Assembly (NCBI GenBank): GCA_039881145.1
Contig: JAYKKI010000091.1
Location: 1,488,001 to 1,552,000, forward strand
Origin: Druceiella hillmani
Lineage: Eukaryota; Arthropoda; Insecta; Lepidoptera; Hepialidae
DNA length: 64,000 nt
Reading direction: 5' to 3'
Under the pieces are notes generated by a model, which did no database searches, was not told where the DNA came from, and saw nothing but the letters and a program-made list of their open reading frames with translations. The position numbers and the translations under genes are program-made. Every line of letters begins with the position of its first letter. Position 1 is the first letter of the stretch. Below are positions 36,060 through 48,780 of the stretch, one piece after another.

Positions 36060-36600
36060 AAAAACGGTAATATCCCGTGGGCCTGGCAGAAGCCCCTATA
36101 TTGTTGCTCCCATATTGCCTACGTTAGTGGCAAATAATATAATGGCAACAGCGAAACATAGCATTAAAAGCTACGGAAATAAATATCAAAGTATATGAAT
36201 AAAAGCGCAATTTATAATTATTTACTAACGAAAGTGATGAAAGTAGTTCGTCAATTCCAAGTCATAGGGGTATTACGGGTGCGACGAACGCACCGAGACG
36301 AAGAAGTATTCAAAAGTACTACCGGCTCGTCGGGTTCCATCGATCACAATTACGAAACCAATTTAATGTCCTTTAATGGACGGGTTAATGCTGGGGGTTA
36401 TCATCGCAACGATCAGACAAAGGGTGGTGGCTCGAATTGATTCAACTTTTGGAGCATTTTGTGCTGAGGGCATTTTATTGATAGGCACAGCGCATTCCCT
36501 TCCACACATCATTATCATCCAATTTATGAATCGAGTTAATCGCAGTTATTCAATCGATGTTTTTACACGTCCACTCGTTTTGTTTCGTTATTAGATAGGT
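36060..36600. promoter_or_regulatory. Moderately GC-rich intronic region
   Basis: Two blocks (36070-36140 and 36250-36450) are richer in G+C than their surroundings and contain the near-palindrome gggcctggcagaagcccc. Overlapping 72-81-codon frames have no recognisable domain. Weak enhancer candidate. The 35546-36059 interval is plain AT-rich DNA. Confidence 0.25.
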
Positions 36601-38479
36601 GTGTGTATATGCATTATTATCGTGCATTGGTTCGTGACGAATCTCTACTTTCTTTACGTTTATATAACTTTACCCGCTACTAACAATGTATATCACGTTC
36701 TAAATTTGAATAAACCATTAAAGGAAACAAGTTCACGTTCGCAAAGAGAATTATATACGCTTTCCATTTCTTTTTGGTATTCGTAATACGGAAAATGTTA
36801 AACTGGTCGAATGACTAACCTATTTAACCTAGGTAGTAGTATCATTTTCGTTCTAATTGTACTTGTTATCTGGCAATAGTATTGCCGTATAAAAAATAAA
36901 CATACAACCTCGCTCAGGTGTCGATCACTGTTTCTATAACTAGTTCCATCATATAGATTGCTATATTTTTAGACGCTTTCGAAGGATATAGGTAAAACCG
37001 AATGATAGGAAGTCAGCAGTCACTACCACGAAATTGTAGTTACGAAATATTAAATATCTACTAGAATAGTTATTTAGGTGAAATGAAATAAAAGCTATAT
37101 AATATAAATTATTATAAATCATCAAGTCTCTCTAAGATGTCAATCAATTAACATACAATATAACGTAACTTCGACGTTTTATAAATTGAAGACTAATTTA
37201 TACCAGGGTGATAATTTATAACAGGATGCCCGCATTGCAATTTCCTGTACATGGAAATTCAGTTTTCAATCTTATCCTACAATCGACAGTTTCACAAATG
37301 TACTACGATAAATATTCTCGAAACTCACATATATTTCCATAATGGACGTAAAGATCAAAAATATTCTCATCGCTTCCCTACAAAACATAAAGTATTCATT
37401 TTAGATCACATAAGTATGAACGTTATATTATTGCAAAGTTAGAATACAAAAAAACAGTAGCTGATATTGCTAAAATCCATTATTGTTTATTAAATCTCTT
37501 CAGCATAATAAAAATTAATTTAACTCAGCCTATTGTTTAATATAAAATTTTTACATGCGCCATAAGTAAGCTTACCTTCAAGGTTATATTTGTCCGAATC
37601 GGCACCGACATGAATTCAGCATAAGAAACCGTCATTCCGTCCATTACAGTATGCGGTTCGTAAACAGCTGCCTTCCCTCGTTCATATCGGGTCCTTAGTA
37701 CTTTCAATTGATATTCAAAATAATGAAGTCACAACACAAACACATATTAAGGTTCCGTGCACAAACAATAGAAGTTGTACAGTTGACTATCAGATACAAT
37801 GTTTACTTTATTATAGGTATCCAATATGGCCAGAACATATAAGCGATCATGTAACTATCATTTGTGTGGCTTTTATATTCTGCTCAATACCTTGACAAAG
37901 TAAAAGTACACCTCGAGAAGTAACTTTTAATTTTTCATTGTCTACACCTTTTATTCTGCACGTGAACTGTCATACAGTGAATGTAACAAATGTACGATTG
38001 TTTTTTTTGTCACGACTAATATTTTGACAAATTAAATCTAAAAAAAAATTATAGGTTTTTAGTCTCTTTGAAAGAAATGTTCACATTTTATACAAATTAC
38101 CTAATCATTTAGTGGCAATGTAAATGCCACTTCGAATTTAATTTTTTCAGCCACCTCTATAAATTAATAAATATAAAACGAAAATCACCTACTATAACTT
38201 CAACCGTGAAGTAATTAAAATCAATCTAAGCAAACGTACATGTCGAATTACGCTTTGAGAGGGAAAGCAAAATATTTTAAGTTTTCACATGCACTATTGG
38301 AATTTTAAACTAGATCCTTAAATTAATGAGAAAATTAAATGAATATCAGGTTAGATCGCTTTCGTATTTTCAGCTTTCTGAGACTCATAATGAAACAAGA
38401 GACATAAATGAAACGAGATATCCCAAATATAGTATTCCTAACTTTTACTTGGAACTTTCAGAATGATTTCTATCGAAGC
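36601..38479. other. AT-rich stretch, nothing recognised
   Basis: No genes or repeats recognised; the 61-63-codon ORFs here have random composition. Confidence 0.5.
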
Positions 38480-38720
38480 ATCCTTAAATAAGAGACAGCA
38501 AAGCGCGGCCGCGCTCCACAGACACACGCTACGACTATTAATACGAAACAATAGTTTGAGTGACCCCTTTAATTGACCCGATCGATTGTGGCCGTTTGGA
38601 TTTTTTTTCATTCTCGTCGTCCGAGCACCGTCCCGCCGGTCGATCGTATTGAGGACAATCTAACTGCCCATATACGACGTCGTATGATATGTGCCGGACG
38701 CGAGCTCGGCGCCGCCCGTA
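38480..38720. promoter_or_regulatory. GC-rich island with palindromic sites
   Basis: Contains GCGCGGCCGCGC near 38502 and the perfect 14-bp palindrome ATACGACGTCGTAT (38672-38685) with a CRE-like GACGTC core, plus CCTTTAATTGACCC near 38567. No coding potential. Candidate enhancer. Confidence 0.4.
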
Positions 38721-38974
38721 CCGAACAACATTAATTGTGAGAGTTCAACGATCGAAATCTTGGATATTTGATCGGTGTTTGTAATGGAATTGATTTTATG
38801 ATATATACCTCTCGTACATCAGATCGCAGTATAATACACTCATCTTAAAGTTAATCATGTGCTATTTATTAAATTGCAGTAAGGAAAAAATTATATATAA
38901 AATAAACGATCGTTTTGACGATAAAACTATCTCAAATTGACTAAACTAACGCAAATTTACTATCAAAAAGATTA

Positions 38975-39808
38975 CAGACACTATATGGCATCTCGTATGA
39001 GCGAACGCAAAACATCATTGTCAATAAACTCGGGTTTTCTAAGGTTTCCGCTAGGTGGGTCCCTAGATTGCTTTCAGTCGATCAAAAACGAATTCGACTC
39101 ACAATTTCTCGCGGCTGTTTGGAGATGTTCGAATCTGACTCGCCAGATTTTCTTAAACGTTTTGTTCTATGGATGAAACCTGAGTCCATCACTATACTTC
39201 AGAGTCCAAATAACAATCCAAGAAGTGGAAAAATCTGATGAACCGACCCCAAAGGAACCAAAGATAATTTTATCGGCTGGCAAGGTGACGGCGTCAGTTT
39301 TTTGGGATGTTCAGGGAGTCATAATGGTGGACTATCTTGCAAAAGGTTGAATAATAAACTCAACATACTATTGTACCCTGTTACGTAGTTTGCGTGAAGA
39401 AATTAAAGAAAAACGTTCATAATTATTCAGAAAGAAAGTGTTGTTTCACCAGGATAATGCACGCGTTCACACGTTTATTGAATCCACGGCTCAAATTCGT
39501 CATTTGGTTTTAAATTATCCAGCTTATTCTCCTGATTTGGCACCTTTTGACATTTTCATATGTTTCCTAACCTAAAAACAACTTGGAGGCCTGAAATTTT
39601 CGTCAAATGAAGAGGTCAAAGCCGCAGTAAATCAGTATTTTGGAGACTTTGAAGGATCATTTTTTTAAAACCGATATTGAAGCTTTGGAAAACAGATGGA
39701 AGAAATGCATCGAGTTAAATAGAAATTATGTTGAGAAATAAAAATATTTTTGTACGTATTTTATTTTTTTTTTCTTGTTTAGGCCGCGAACTGTTTAATC
39801 CACCCTCG
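38975..39808 (+). mobile_element. 5'-truncated mariner element
   Basis: The 3' terminal repeat reads caccctcg followed by TA at 39809-39810 (reverse complement CGAGGGTGGATTAAACAGTT). No matching 5' terminal repeat occurs upstream, and recognisable transposase begins near 38982, so the 5' third has been lost. Its terminal sequence differs from the other two mariners in the window, indicating a separate lineage. Confidence 0.8.
38982..39741 (+). pseudogene. mariner transposase, truncated and frameshifted
   Basis: Recognisable from ISYERTQNIIVNKLGFS through VSARWVPRLLSVDQKR, CLEMFESDSPDFLKR and MDET, the last holding the first Asp. The Trp normally following DET is a stop here. HHYTSESK, SAGKVTASVFWD, VLFHQDNARVHT (second Asp) and YSPDLAPFDIF (third Asp) follow, ending at TAA 39739-39741. 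The set is that of the irritans/mellifera-like mariners. At least three stops and one or two frameshifts; not functional. Confidence 0.85.
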
Positions 39809-39810
39809 TA

Positions 39811-40689
39811 ATAACGGTTAAGAACATGAAAAATAAAGTAAAACTACAACAAAATATGTGGGCGTGAAAATGCACCAAACAGTGAAAGTTCTTGATCCAG
39901 AGTATAACGTTCGCTAGTTTTATTTATACAAAATTCACCTTTTTAGTTACAGGTATTTATATAGATATCGTGTCTATTCTTCTATATTTTATGATTCCAC
40001 ATACCCACATTTTTTTATAGTTTATATTTAAATCAATTTTACATTAAAAAAATAACCACGTGGATTTGTTCTAGAATATGCGCGTCTCTGAACCTCACAC
40101 CATTCAAAAAGTTTATGCAATTTGCAAGAAGTACGAGTGGAATCTCGCGCAATGAGCGTTCCGTACTGAAGTGTGAAACTATAGATTTTTAACATTAATG
40201 AAACTGCGTGTTATCAACTTCCACAAGAAAACTTGCATGCACCCGTGATGTCCGTACAAGTCACAATACGAAAGCACAAACTTTTGGGTCTATAGCGTCC
40301 ATATAAAAAACGTGTTTTGTTAACGTAATTTAACAAATAATTCAAATGTAAAAAATAATATGAAAATATTTTTATATATTGTAATGTGAGGAATTAGTAA
40401 AATTTAATAAATTTCAATTGAAATGAAAGTATTGTTTATAGCAAGTATATGATGAAACTTGCCTATAATTTATCATCATGTATCTTTTATGATGTTCCTT
40501 GGGTTCGTGCTTGATCCTGTAGTTTTGTGTATAAAGGAAATTCATTAAGTTTACTTTTAGCATATACCACATAGTCGCAGACAGAAACTAGTCCTACATA
40601 TAATTTGGAAAAGAAAATACTTGTTGAATTCTTATAATTTACTCTTCCAAACGATACCCAAATGATAAATGAAATTAAAAAGAAAAATT
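39811..40689. other. Mostly AT-rich stretch with one mixed block
   Basis: A mixed-composition patch at 40075-40290 (gcgcgtctctgaacctcac) could be a small conserved element. No gene recognised. Confidence 0.35.
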
Positions 40690-40839
40690 TCGAGTGAGTA
40701 CTTAATTTTTCCCTTCAAAAATTTTCATATAAATATTTTTGAATTTTAACTATTGCAGTATATGCGGGTTAACATACTTTATAAATTTCAAGTTTTTTGT
40801 TTTTGTTTCTGAGAAAAGCGGTTGTGATAGACATACAGA

Positions 40840-43800
40840 CAGGGCCGTCTTAGACTATGCTGGGGTCCTTGGGCACACAAGAATTTAGGGCCCTTTTGGA
40901 ATGCAAAGAAAGCGAATTATACAATTTTTTTTCACTATGATCTGCTTTAGTATGGGTAATCAAATATATTATTATAATACAATATGTCATTAATGATATT
41001 AGTATGCTGCTGTTTTTTTATTATGATTACGATAATAGTTTCTTTCGAGATTTCTATTGAGCAAAATCTCCTATTAAATCCTCAAACTCAATTTTCTGAA
41101 GAATATCACTTTCTATGCTCATAATTGACAAATTAGTGAACTTAGTCGTTCTTGTAACATTGTTGTTCGCAATTCATTTTTTATTCTCTCAAGCTGCGAA
41201 AATGAACGCTCCCCACTACAATTGGTAACCATTAGGCAAAGGAATATTTTTGTAGCAACTTCAACATTTGGAAAAGTTTCTTCTAATTTATCAGACTTTA
41301 TTAAGTTATGTAAGACTGAGATATTTAAATCCGCTGATTGCTTTGCCATGTTTTTTAAATATTGGCTTAAATGAAAACATTCTGTTTTGAGCTCATATGC
41401 ATTAATGTCTTCATGATAAAATTATGCAAATTCGTTGCATTCTTTGGTCAGTTCCTCAGATTCGATTGTTGTTAATTGACAAAGAAAACTAAATCGATTA
41501 TCAACTTCTTGGTATGCTGCCGAACGTTTTTTTAAATGTGTAATTAATGTGTCAATTACGGGAATGAAAGTATCTACACGAAACTTTTCCTTGCATTTCA
41601 ACTGGAGAGTCTCTGATGATCCTTCAAAAAAAGTGAGGCGTGAGCTGCGAATTCTTTTTCTTTTAAATTTATCTTTGTAATCAGCATCTGGATTTTTTTC
41701 TTTAGCAGCCGTTTCATACTGATCAAAATTATTGCGTGCGTTATTGATATAACTCATCAGAGATTCGTAAAGTTTTATTACGAAGTCCATAGTCATAGTG
41801 CTATTCTGTAAACTTAGACTTGTTTTATTCATAATTCCCAAAATAACATTCCATAATTTCGTTAGAAGAGCAGTCTCAAATTTTTTCATTTTTTTGGCTA
41901 GGCTTTGGGCTTCGTTTCTAGTGTCTCCTGGTTGATTGATCTCACTTGCGATGAAGGACAATGCTTCGGAAATGTTTAAATAACCATTTCGCAAAGCATT
42001 AATAGCATTGGCATATGCGGACCATTTGGTTTCCGAAAGAGACTTCAGGACTCTATTTACACCTAAATGCTCTGTCAAAATTTTCCTTTGTTTGGTCGAA
42101 GTTGAGAAAAAATTATACAATTTTTGTACAAATTGAAAGAGAAAGACTGCTTCAGTAATACACTCAACAGCTTTAACATCCGCTAAATTTAGCGAATGTC
42201 GGCACATGGAACGTAAATTCCATATTAGCACATTTATTTTACTCTAGACTAGACACCAGAGTACTTTCCAGACATATTTGAAGTATTGTCGTAGCTCTGC
42301 CCGCGGCAATCTTTTATGGGGATCTCAAGGCTTTCAAAAAAGTTTAAAATGGTATCTGCTATATATTGCGCATTATGTCCATCCATAGACAAAAATTGCA
42401 AAAATCTCTCAATAGGATGTCCGTCTTTCACATATCTAACGATGAAAGTGAGATGATCAACGTGGGACAGACCCGGCGTAGAATCTACGCTAATAGAGTA
42501 GTATTTTGCTGATTTAAGTTCTTTGATAATTGTTTTTAAAGCTCGCTGTCCATTAAATTAATGAATTCATTACAAATATTTGCAGGTAAATATGATATAC
42601 TTCCTTTTCCACGGTTTCCGCAGGTTTGTATGTGATCAGCAAGAAAAGGATCAAATTCACTAATCAATTCTAAGCATCCCAAATAATTCCCATTATTTTG
42701 CGATCCCTATGTTTCATTATCACCACGAAAAGCAAGACCTCTTGAAGCTAAAAATTTCACTATCGCGACAATCCTCCTAAGGACATTTTTCCAATAGCTA
42801 ATTTCTGTATTATATTGGGACAACAACTCACTATCAATTCGTCCAGTAGTTTTCATTCTTGTAATATAATTCATCATAGATTGTCTGTGTTGCAAACTGT
42901 TTTCATGCTCCATCAATTAGTCACTTATATGCTTCCAATCCTTATATCCATTTGGAGAACCCAAATTATGTCCAGTACAAATAGTGATATTAAATAGACG
43001 GCAGCAATAACAGTACACAGATTTCTTTGCTGGGGAATAAAGGAGCCATTTTCTGTCCAAAGACTCACCATTCGTCAATTTACGGGTAAAAATATTTTTG
43101 TCAAGTATCTAGTTTTTGTTTTACTACTTGAATCTGGAAAACTTGTAGAAGTTTCGGAGAAGTCGCAATGATAAACATTTGGAAAAACTGGCCCTTTTCA
43201 AATCCAAATATTACGGACTTCTTCCGTTAAAATGTCGTCACAGTACTTACCAGGGTGATGAGATACAGATACATTCTCCAAGTTTGCAATATTAACTCAC
43301 AGTTGCTTGAAGTCGAGGGTTCAGCATTTGATGTATGTTTGTCATTTTCGTCACACATAATAACCTCTTTTTCCTGGTGATATTCAGAGGTATTTTTGTC
43401 TTGAGGTGATGATGTTGAAGAATTCCTCTTATTTGTTTCTTCCACCGTAAAAAACGAAGTAAGTTTAGCAAATTTGTCCGTGATTTCTTTTTGAGCTAAA
43501 ACTTTTTTTCTCTTTTGTGAACCTAAGTGGTTATATGTTTTTTTCGACATAATGAAATAATATTTAAACGAATAAATCAAAACTTCTATTAATCTTACCC
43601 AAATTATATTAAACGAAATTAAATCACGTTACTTCTGTGCGACTGAAAGTTTATACATCATCCGGGGATTCCCCCAACAATGGACAAAGTCGACATTTAT
43701 TTATGGCCGCTTGACTTTGGCATCGGAGTGGTTTGCATGGATGATCGCTAGATGGTGTGCTTAGTAAATTAGGTAGGATGCGTTCAGAAATATTATTAAA

Positions 43801-44116
43801 TTTTGTAAACTTTCAAATTACCGAATAACTGAATAAAAAATCAAATAACTTGAAAATAGGCATTATAGACTCTAGATTATAAACTCAAATAAATGTCTGG
43901 TATAATGGTGTTCGAATCACTAAATTTTTTCATATAAATGTATTGATTCGAATAAATCTGAAAATGATCGACGTTCGTGCAACGAGAAAAATGTAATGCG
44001 CCCGACCAAAATATTTTGAAATTAAATGTGAGAGAAATTGTCGGTCTTTCGGGGCCCTCTGAGGATGGGGGCCCTGGGCACTGGCCCCGTGTGCCCTTAT
44101 GGTAAAGACGGAATTG
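40840..44116 (-). mobile_element. hAT DNA transposon with 8-bp target duplication
   Basis: The left end CAGGGCCGTCTTAGAC and the right end (reverse complement CAATTCCGTCTTTACC) are imperfect terminal inverted repeats. Subterminal GGGCCCT and GGGCACAC motifs are mirrored on both sides. The exact 8-bp duplication catacaga (40832-40839 and 44117-44124) is diagnostic of the hAT superfamily. Length is 3,277 bp. The internal minus-strand transposase has stops and frameshifts, so the copy is dead. Confidence 0.92.
41119..43550 (-). pseudogene. hAT transposase (TTF-finger/DUF4371 type), broken
   Basis: Read on the minus strand from a Met at 43550 (MSKKTYNHLGSQKRKK). A basic, Ser-rich N-terminus leads into a TTF-type zinc finger around 42900-43060, with a CYCC pair in one frame and HENSLQHR closing it. 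The central catalytic region has SVDSTPGLSHVDHLTF near 42470 and DNTSNMSGKYSGV near 42270. The long frame 41422-42231 is the helical insertion domain. The C-terminal dimerisation segment with NCSGERSFSQLERIKN lies at 41119-41349. Stops (for example after GDNET at about 42707, and near 42245) and at least two frameshifts break it. The architecture matches ZMYM1-like/DUF4371 hAT transposases. The ORFs are still long, suggesting relatively recent death. Confidence 0.88.
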
Positions 44117-44499
44117 CATACAGATGGATAGATACGTGAGGTTTCCATTTTTTTTAGGGCGTGGAACCATGAAAATATTCGGTGGTTCTTCCTTTAATAG
44201 GTTCGAATGTGCTTGTTTTTAATAGCTCAAATCGTCTCTTGTCCACTATATTCATTTTGGAATGTGTCCTTACAAAAATTATAAGTTTTTCTTGCTGTTT
44301 CAAACAAAATAAATTTACACGTTTACGCTTTGCAAATGTGTAAATAAATAAAATATTATAAGCTGAGTGTTACGTGTAAATACGACTCTGTTTAGTTTGG
44401 TACAGTAAAATAAAAAAAACAACAGGAAGTCATATCACCCAAGTTAGCCTGAACCAAAACGGAATATGTTGTAATAATTTTTCAACAATTAGTTTAAGT

Positions 44500-44785
44500 G
44501 CGTCTCCACCTCAGTTTATTAGCCACCTTCTGCGAGATCCACAACGAGCGGTGAACTCGCCGCTCGTCATCTCGAGTGTACGACGAGGCGACGTCGCGCG
44601 TTGCCGCACGCGGGCTCGCGTGCGAGTCACGGGTCGGCAGTTGCGACGCGCTAATTGCAGAGCTAATTGGTGTCGGCCGCGTATTGCGTAACCCGTCCCG
44701 CGCCGACCTCACACCCAACTCAATTACCGCTGATCACATTTCAAAAACAATGCGATCAACAATCAAAGGTCACTTCTGAGCTTAA
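44500..44785. promoter_or_regulatory. Strong GC-rich intronic island
   Basis: A dense GC block (gacgaggcgacgtcgcgcg) is followed by paired homeodomain sites GCTAATTGCAGAGCTAATTG near 44649, AACTCAATTACCGC near 44717 and an extended half-site CAAAGGTCA (44764-44772). Frames open on both strands have no recognisable domain. High-quality enhancer candidate. Confidence 0.45.
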
Positions 44786-44991
44786 AGTCTTCACTTTCGG
44801 TCAGATAAGGTTCACTGGAGCAACTGTGATAAATAGATCTGTTAGTTACCTTCAGATTTTGTGGACAGAGTTCATGTGCTCTAGAGTAGACACAGTGAGT
44901 GTTTTATTATTTCTATTCTTCTTGCCAGCCTCAAAAAGGAGATAGTATATGTATTTTTTGCAAACAGGAAAATCTTAATTTTTTTATCATA

Positions 44992-45130
44992 AACTGTCAC
45001 CCGTGACTTCGCCCGCGTAAAATTGATTTACGACCGAATTCGATATTCTCTAGGTTATATTTTCCAATCATTCCTACGTACAGACACTCCGTTTCTCGTT
45101 TCATCGCGAGCCGCTGATATCACCTTCATG
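44992..45130 (-). mobile_element. Helitron-type 3' end, degraded
   Basis: The minus strand reads TTTTACGCGGGCGAAGTC followed by ACGGGTGACAGTTTAT. The hairpin core and spacing match the rolling-circle 3' ends common in Lepidoptera, but the final CTAG is altered. Sequence to about 45130 may be its body. Confidence 0.45.
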
Positions 45131-45789
45131 TATACAATCCTGTGAATGCGAAACTACTCTTAGATCCAATAAGCTTTTAGTGTATTGTTGTAGTGTGGTA
45201 CTGCATACAATTTTATTTATTTATTTGTAGCTACAGAGCGGATTGTTAGAAACTATTTCAATCCCTCGAATAAATATAATTTCCATTTCTTCAACAGTAA
45301 TAACCTACACAACCACTCTCTCAAACAAGATTAACCTATACTATTTATCGAAAGCAATGTCTATTTATTATAACTTTAACAGGAATGATAGAATTATAGA
45401 ATCACATATAGATATATACAAAAATGAATATTTTCCGGGTTTTTCATAATAAATAGGCAGCAACAGCCACAATTAATTTCGAGGTATTATAATATATGTG
45501 GTGATATAAAATCGGAAACTAATTCGGCTGAAATATTTACCGTAGTTTTTCAACTTATCTCCATGTTCTCTATGTATTGACATATTTTTGACTAATTTCG
45601 CATTTGTATAGAAACATTTCAATTATTTTCTTTTTGTTTAGTAGCGTCGTTATGTTCTTACGATTTTCTATAATCGTGTTTTAATTATATCTAAGCGTAT
45701 AGCCATATATAGTTTAGACACGCAATATTCTAAACAGACTGCACAAAAATATATAATTACCGACATAAATTTAATAGGTCTCCTCCTAT
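45131..45789. other. AT-rich stretch, nothing recognised
   Basis: No gene or repeat signature seen. Confidence 0.45.
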
Positions 45790-46010
45790 ACTTAAAATGT
45801 GATCTGCTTCGTCTAGGACTGATTAGTAGTGATCAGCTGTCGCGCGATGACGCAAGCGCGCTTCTTCCTTCTCTCATGTGTCAGCACCAATTAAAACAAA
45901 TTAAAATATAGAGCAAGCGAGCCGCTGTGCCAATTGCGATCCTTATCGCTCGTAACGCGACAATCTCTCTAGTGGCCGTCCTCATGAACAATTAGTTCTG
46001 GGTGAAGAAG
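45790..46010. promoter_or_regulatory. GC-richer island, candidate enhancer
   Basis: GTGATCAGCTGTCGCGCGATG near 45830 (with an E-box CAGCTG), followed by CACCAATTAAAACAAATTAA homeodomain-type sites and a second GC block to about 46000. No coding signal. Confidence 0.4.
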
Positions 46011-48479
46011 TGCTATGTCACATCTGAATAGACGTTGAGTGGGAAATGGCTAGGCAATAAAAATATGTAATAAACACTTTGTAGTAATGTTGATAAGACT
46101 ATTCTAATCGTATACTTTTTAATTGTTTTTGTGTGTCAGGTTCTGATGTATACGAGAAGAAGGTGGTATATATCTGAAAAGTCTATTCCAAGCCACTAGC
46201 TATCCAAGATCTGAAAAGTTTGTTCCAAGCACAGGGGTTAACAAGGTTATCATATTAATTTTATAGGAAGAAAGGTTTTGTTTCTTTATTTTTAAGATTT
46301 TGTAGAAAGCCAGTTCATCCAATAGATATACTGTCACCATCGTAAAATCCAAGTAGACGTACAGTATATAATACCTTTTTGAACGCCTTAGTAATGAGTG
46401 ATAGCGATTTAAATCGAGGGAGCCGAAGCGTTCCGGGTGAATTTTGAGTTAAACTTTAAGAAATTATATCTTAATATAATGTCCAAAGATATTATAAACC
46501 ATATGAAAATCTACAAAAAAATATTAGGTGGAATTTGTTGCTAATCGATATAGATTACTTGTCAAAAAATTCGTTAATTACCGTTTAAAAACGTTTTTAT
46601 ATACTTGTTCTTGGAAATTTCTCATCAACGATTTTCCTTTATTTGCGATTTTCCTTTATTACAATAGCAGGTGCATTATTTCGCTTCAACATATATAGAC
46701 ATATAGACAGCAAACATTTTAACATAACACTTGCATCTGATATTGTTGTGCCATTACATTTATATCTTTCTATAGTCTATCTCCTCTATTCATCACTGAG
46801 TCCCCAATATTTTCCGAAAAGTAATCCAAGTGAAATTTCAGAAAGTGTATTTTTTAATTAAATTCTCAATTTTATGAAAATTTACGATTAATTGGACCCA
46901 ATTGGGATTTTTCTACTGCCAAGAAAAAATTTAACTACACCCAAGCTTTCCATCTCCTATATTCATCGTAATTTCGTACTCCTTATCTTTAATTAACCTT
47001 CGAATATCTGAGGCTACAGCAATTCTTTCCTTCATCAACAAAAGTAACAATCATCGTAATGGTTTATTGGTTCCATCGAAATCATTGGAATGCTGAAATG
47101 AGAAGTTCTTTTCTTCACAATAGATGTAGCTCCACTCAATTAGAGTACAGTGGATAGGGAACCCTTGACTTGTTCTGATTTACAATACCAGTTCCAAAGT
47201 AAGTACGACGGAGAATTTCAACCAAGATTATTCTTCTTCGTTGGATCTTCAGAGTGAATTCTCCACAGATATACTCAAATTGTCGGGTGAATTGTTTAAT
47301 TTTCTTGAATTGGAGCGATTTTCCGACTTAAAAAAGAGAAATCAATTTCTCACCAAAAAAAAATTATGTGCATTTTACCCCTTTCAAATTTTCTTAGATT
47401 CTGCAGCTCTTTACAGCTTACTTAATGATTAAATAATCTTCAATAGAATATCTAAGAATACTCACTTGACAGAATTTATTATTATTTTTTCGTTAATTAA
47501 ACCTCAAAATTTATAAAAAAAACCCTGGTTAAATTTCCTAGAATTTTACCCATTCAGATCTACGATTAATAAAAGCGGAGAAAAGTAATTATTAAATAAT
47601 ACACAAATAACGGAATAGCCACGTGGGCCAATTGTTTAACTACGGAAATACAATAATCCTGTTATACGTGCATAAATTCTTATTATAATATTGATTTCTC
47701 TATCTATATCTTCACGCCGTCTCCAACTTGGGCGAAAAAGTAGCGATGTCATATTTTTTTATATCAATTGTTCTCATAAACGCGATATAAAGAACAATTT
47801 ATAAATATACCATTGCTATATTTATTATAAATTTAACTAAAATTGTTCAAGGATATTTTACTTGCTCTATTGGGCAATAATACTGTTATCCTGTACATGT
47901 GTACATCCTTATTGCACAAATTGTTTTACATTTCAGCATTCATATATTGTCACTAATTTGTAAAAATAAAATGACAAACTCAAGCAAAGTACCTCAACTT
48001 ATCACCAAAGAGATCGATCTTCGAAACTTTCAACTTTTTTATTAGCACTGTTACAAATAGTTAGATCCAAGAACTTTAAGTGACGCCACCCTGTACTCTA
48101 AATTTCACTGTTACACCGTTCATCATTACAAGGTATATACCGACCTTCCGTTGTATTAAAAATCTTCCCTCACTTTGTAACTCTCCTAACTTTTTATTTA
48201 TTCATCTCGTTTACTATTTTTAGTTATTATTGAGATACAACACTTAACATTATGAAAAATAATATTTACCCATTATTACTATTTAATACACTCCTCACTC
48301 TAGTCGATTTCAAGAATAATTAATACCATTCCAAAAAAATTATTGCAATTTTTATAAAATTATAATTTCTCTAAAATTCTTTATTGGTACATTTCATTAA
48401 ATTTCAACGATATGAATGTATTCTCAAATACTGCACGTACAATACATGTGGCGTCAACAAACGCGTCAGTCATATTAAA
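46011..48479. other. AT-rich stretch, no gene recognised
   Basis: An imperfect direct repeat (atctgaaaagtctattccaa at about 46172; atctgaaaagtttgttccaa at about 46209) is the only structure seen. ORFs such as that at 47241-47432 have no recognisable motif. Confidence 0.45.
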
Positions 48480-48780
48480 CATACATATCTACCTGAGCTA
48501 TATGACACGGTAAAACGAGCACGATGGCCATTAAGCAGGTAAAATGCTGTGTTCAAGGAGCTGCGTGATCCACTATCGTCCTCATCTCCTGAGGCGACTT
48601 GCGGCTAATCAAATTATGTTTCTCGCCTGCATCAGCACGTAGGATCAGACCATGGCACGGTATGTCAGACGGTTGTATGACGTATTGCATGTTGCGAGGG
48701 ACTGTTTACTTATTTTACATATTCGTGAGTGACATAGGTCTTAATGCTACCGAGGTCAATGACCACGGTTAAACCCAATT
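48480..48780. promoter_or_regulatory. GC-richer island near the svp last exon
   Basis: Mixed-composition block about 2.2 kb upstream of the last exon with GGCTAATCAAATTATG near 48602 (homeodomain-like) and an IR1-type nuclear-receptor site at 48753-48765. No coding signal. Candidate enhancer. Confidence 0.4.
48753..48765. promoter_or_regulatory. IR1 nuclear-receptor site, ecdysone-element-like
   Basis: AGGTCA-A-TGACCA. The insect ecdysone response element is an inverted repeat of this type with one-base spacing; only the last base departs from the ideal. SVP is known in Drosophila to interfere with EcR/USP activity. Binding here is inferred. Confidence 0.45.

Larger units (their letters stand above)
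40690..44190 (+). repeat. Older dispersed repeat split by a hAT insertion
   Basis: Sequence left of the hAT (tctgagaaaagcggttgtg, then gatagacatacaga) joins logically to the right flank (tggatagatacgtgagg, then tttccattttttttaggg and cgtggaaccatgaaaa). This resembles the ending of a lepidopteran dispersed repeat with a GACAGACA-type block and a ggaacc-aaaa tail. The left boundary is approximate. It provides the target of the hAT element. Confidence 0.45.
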
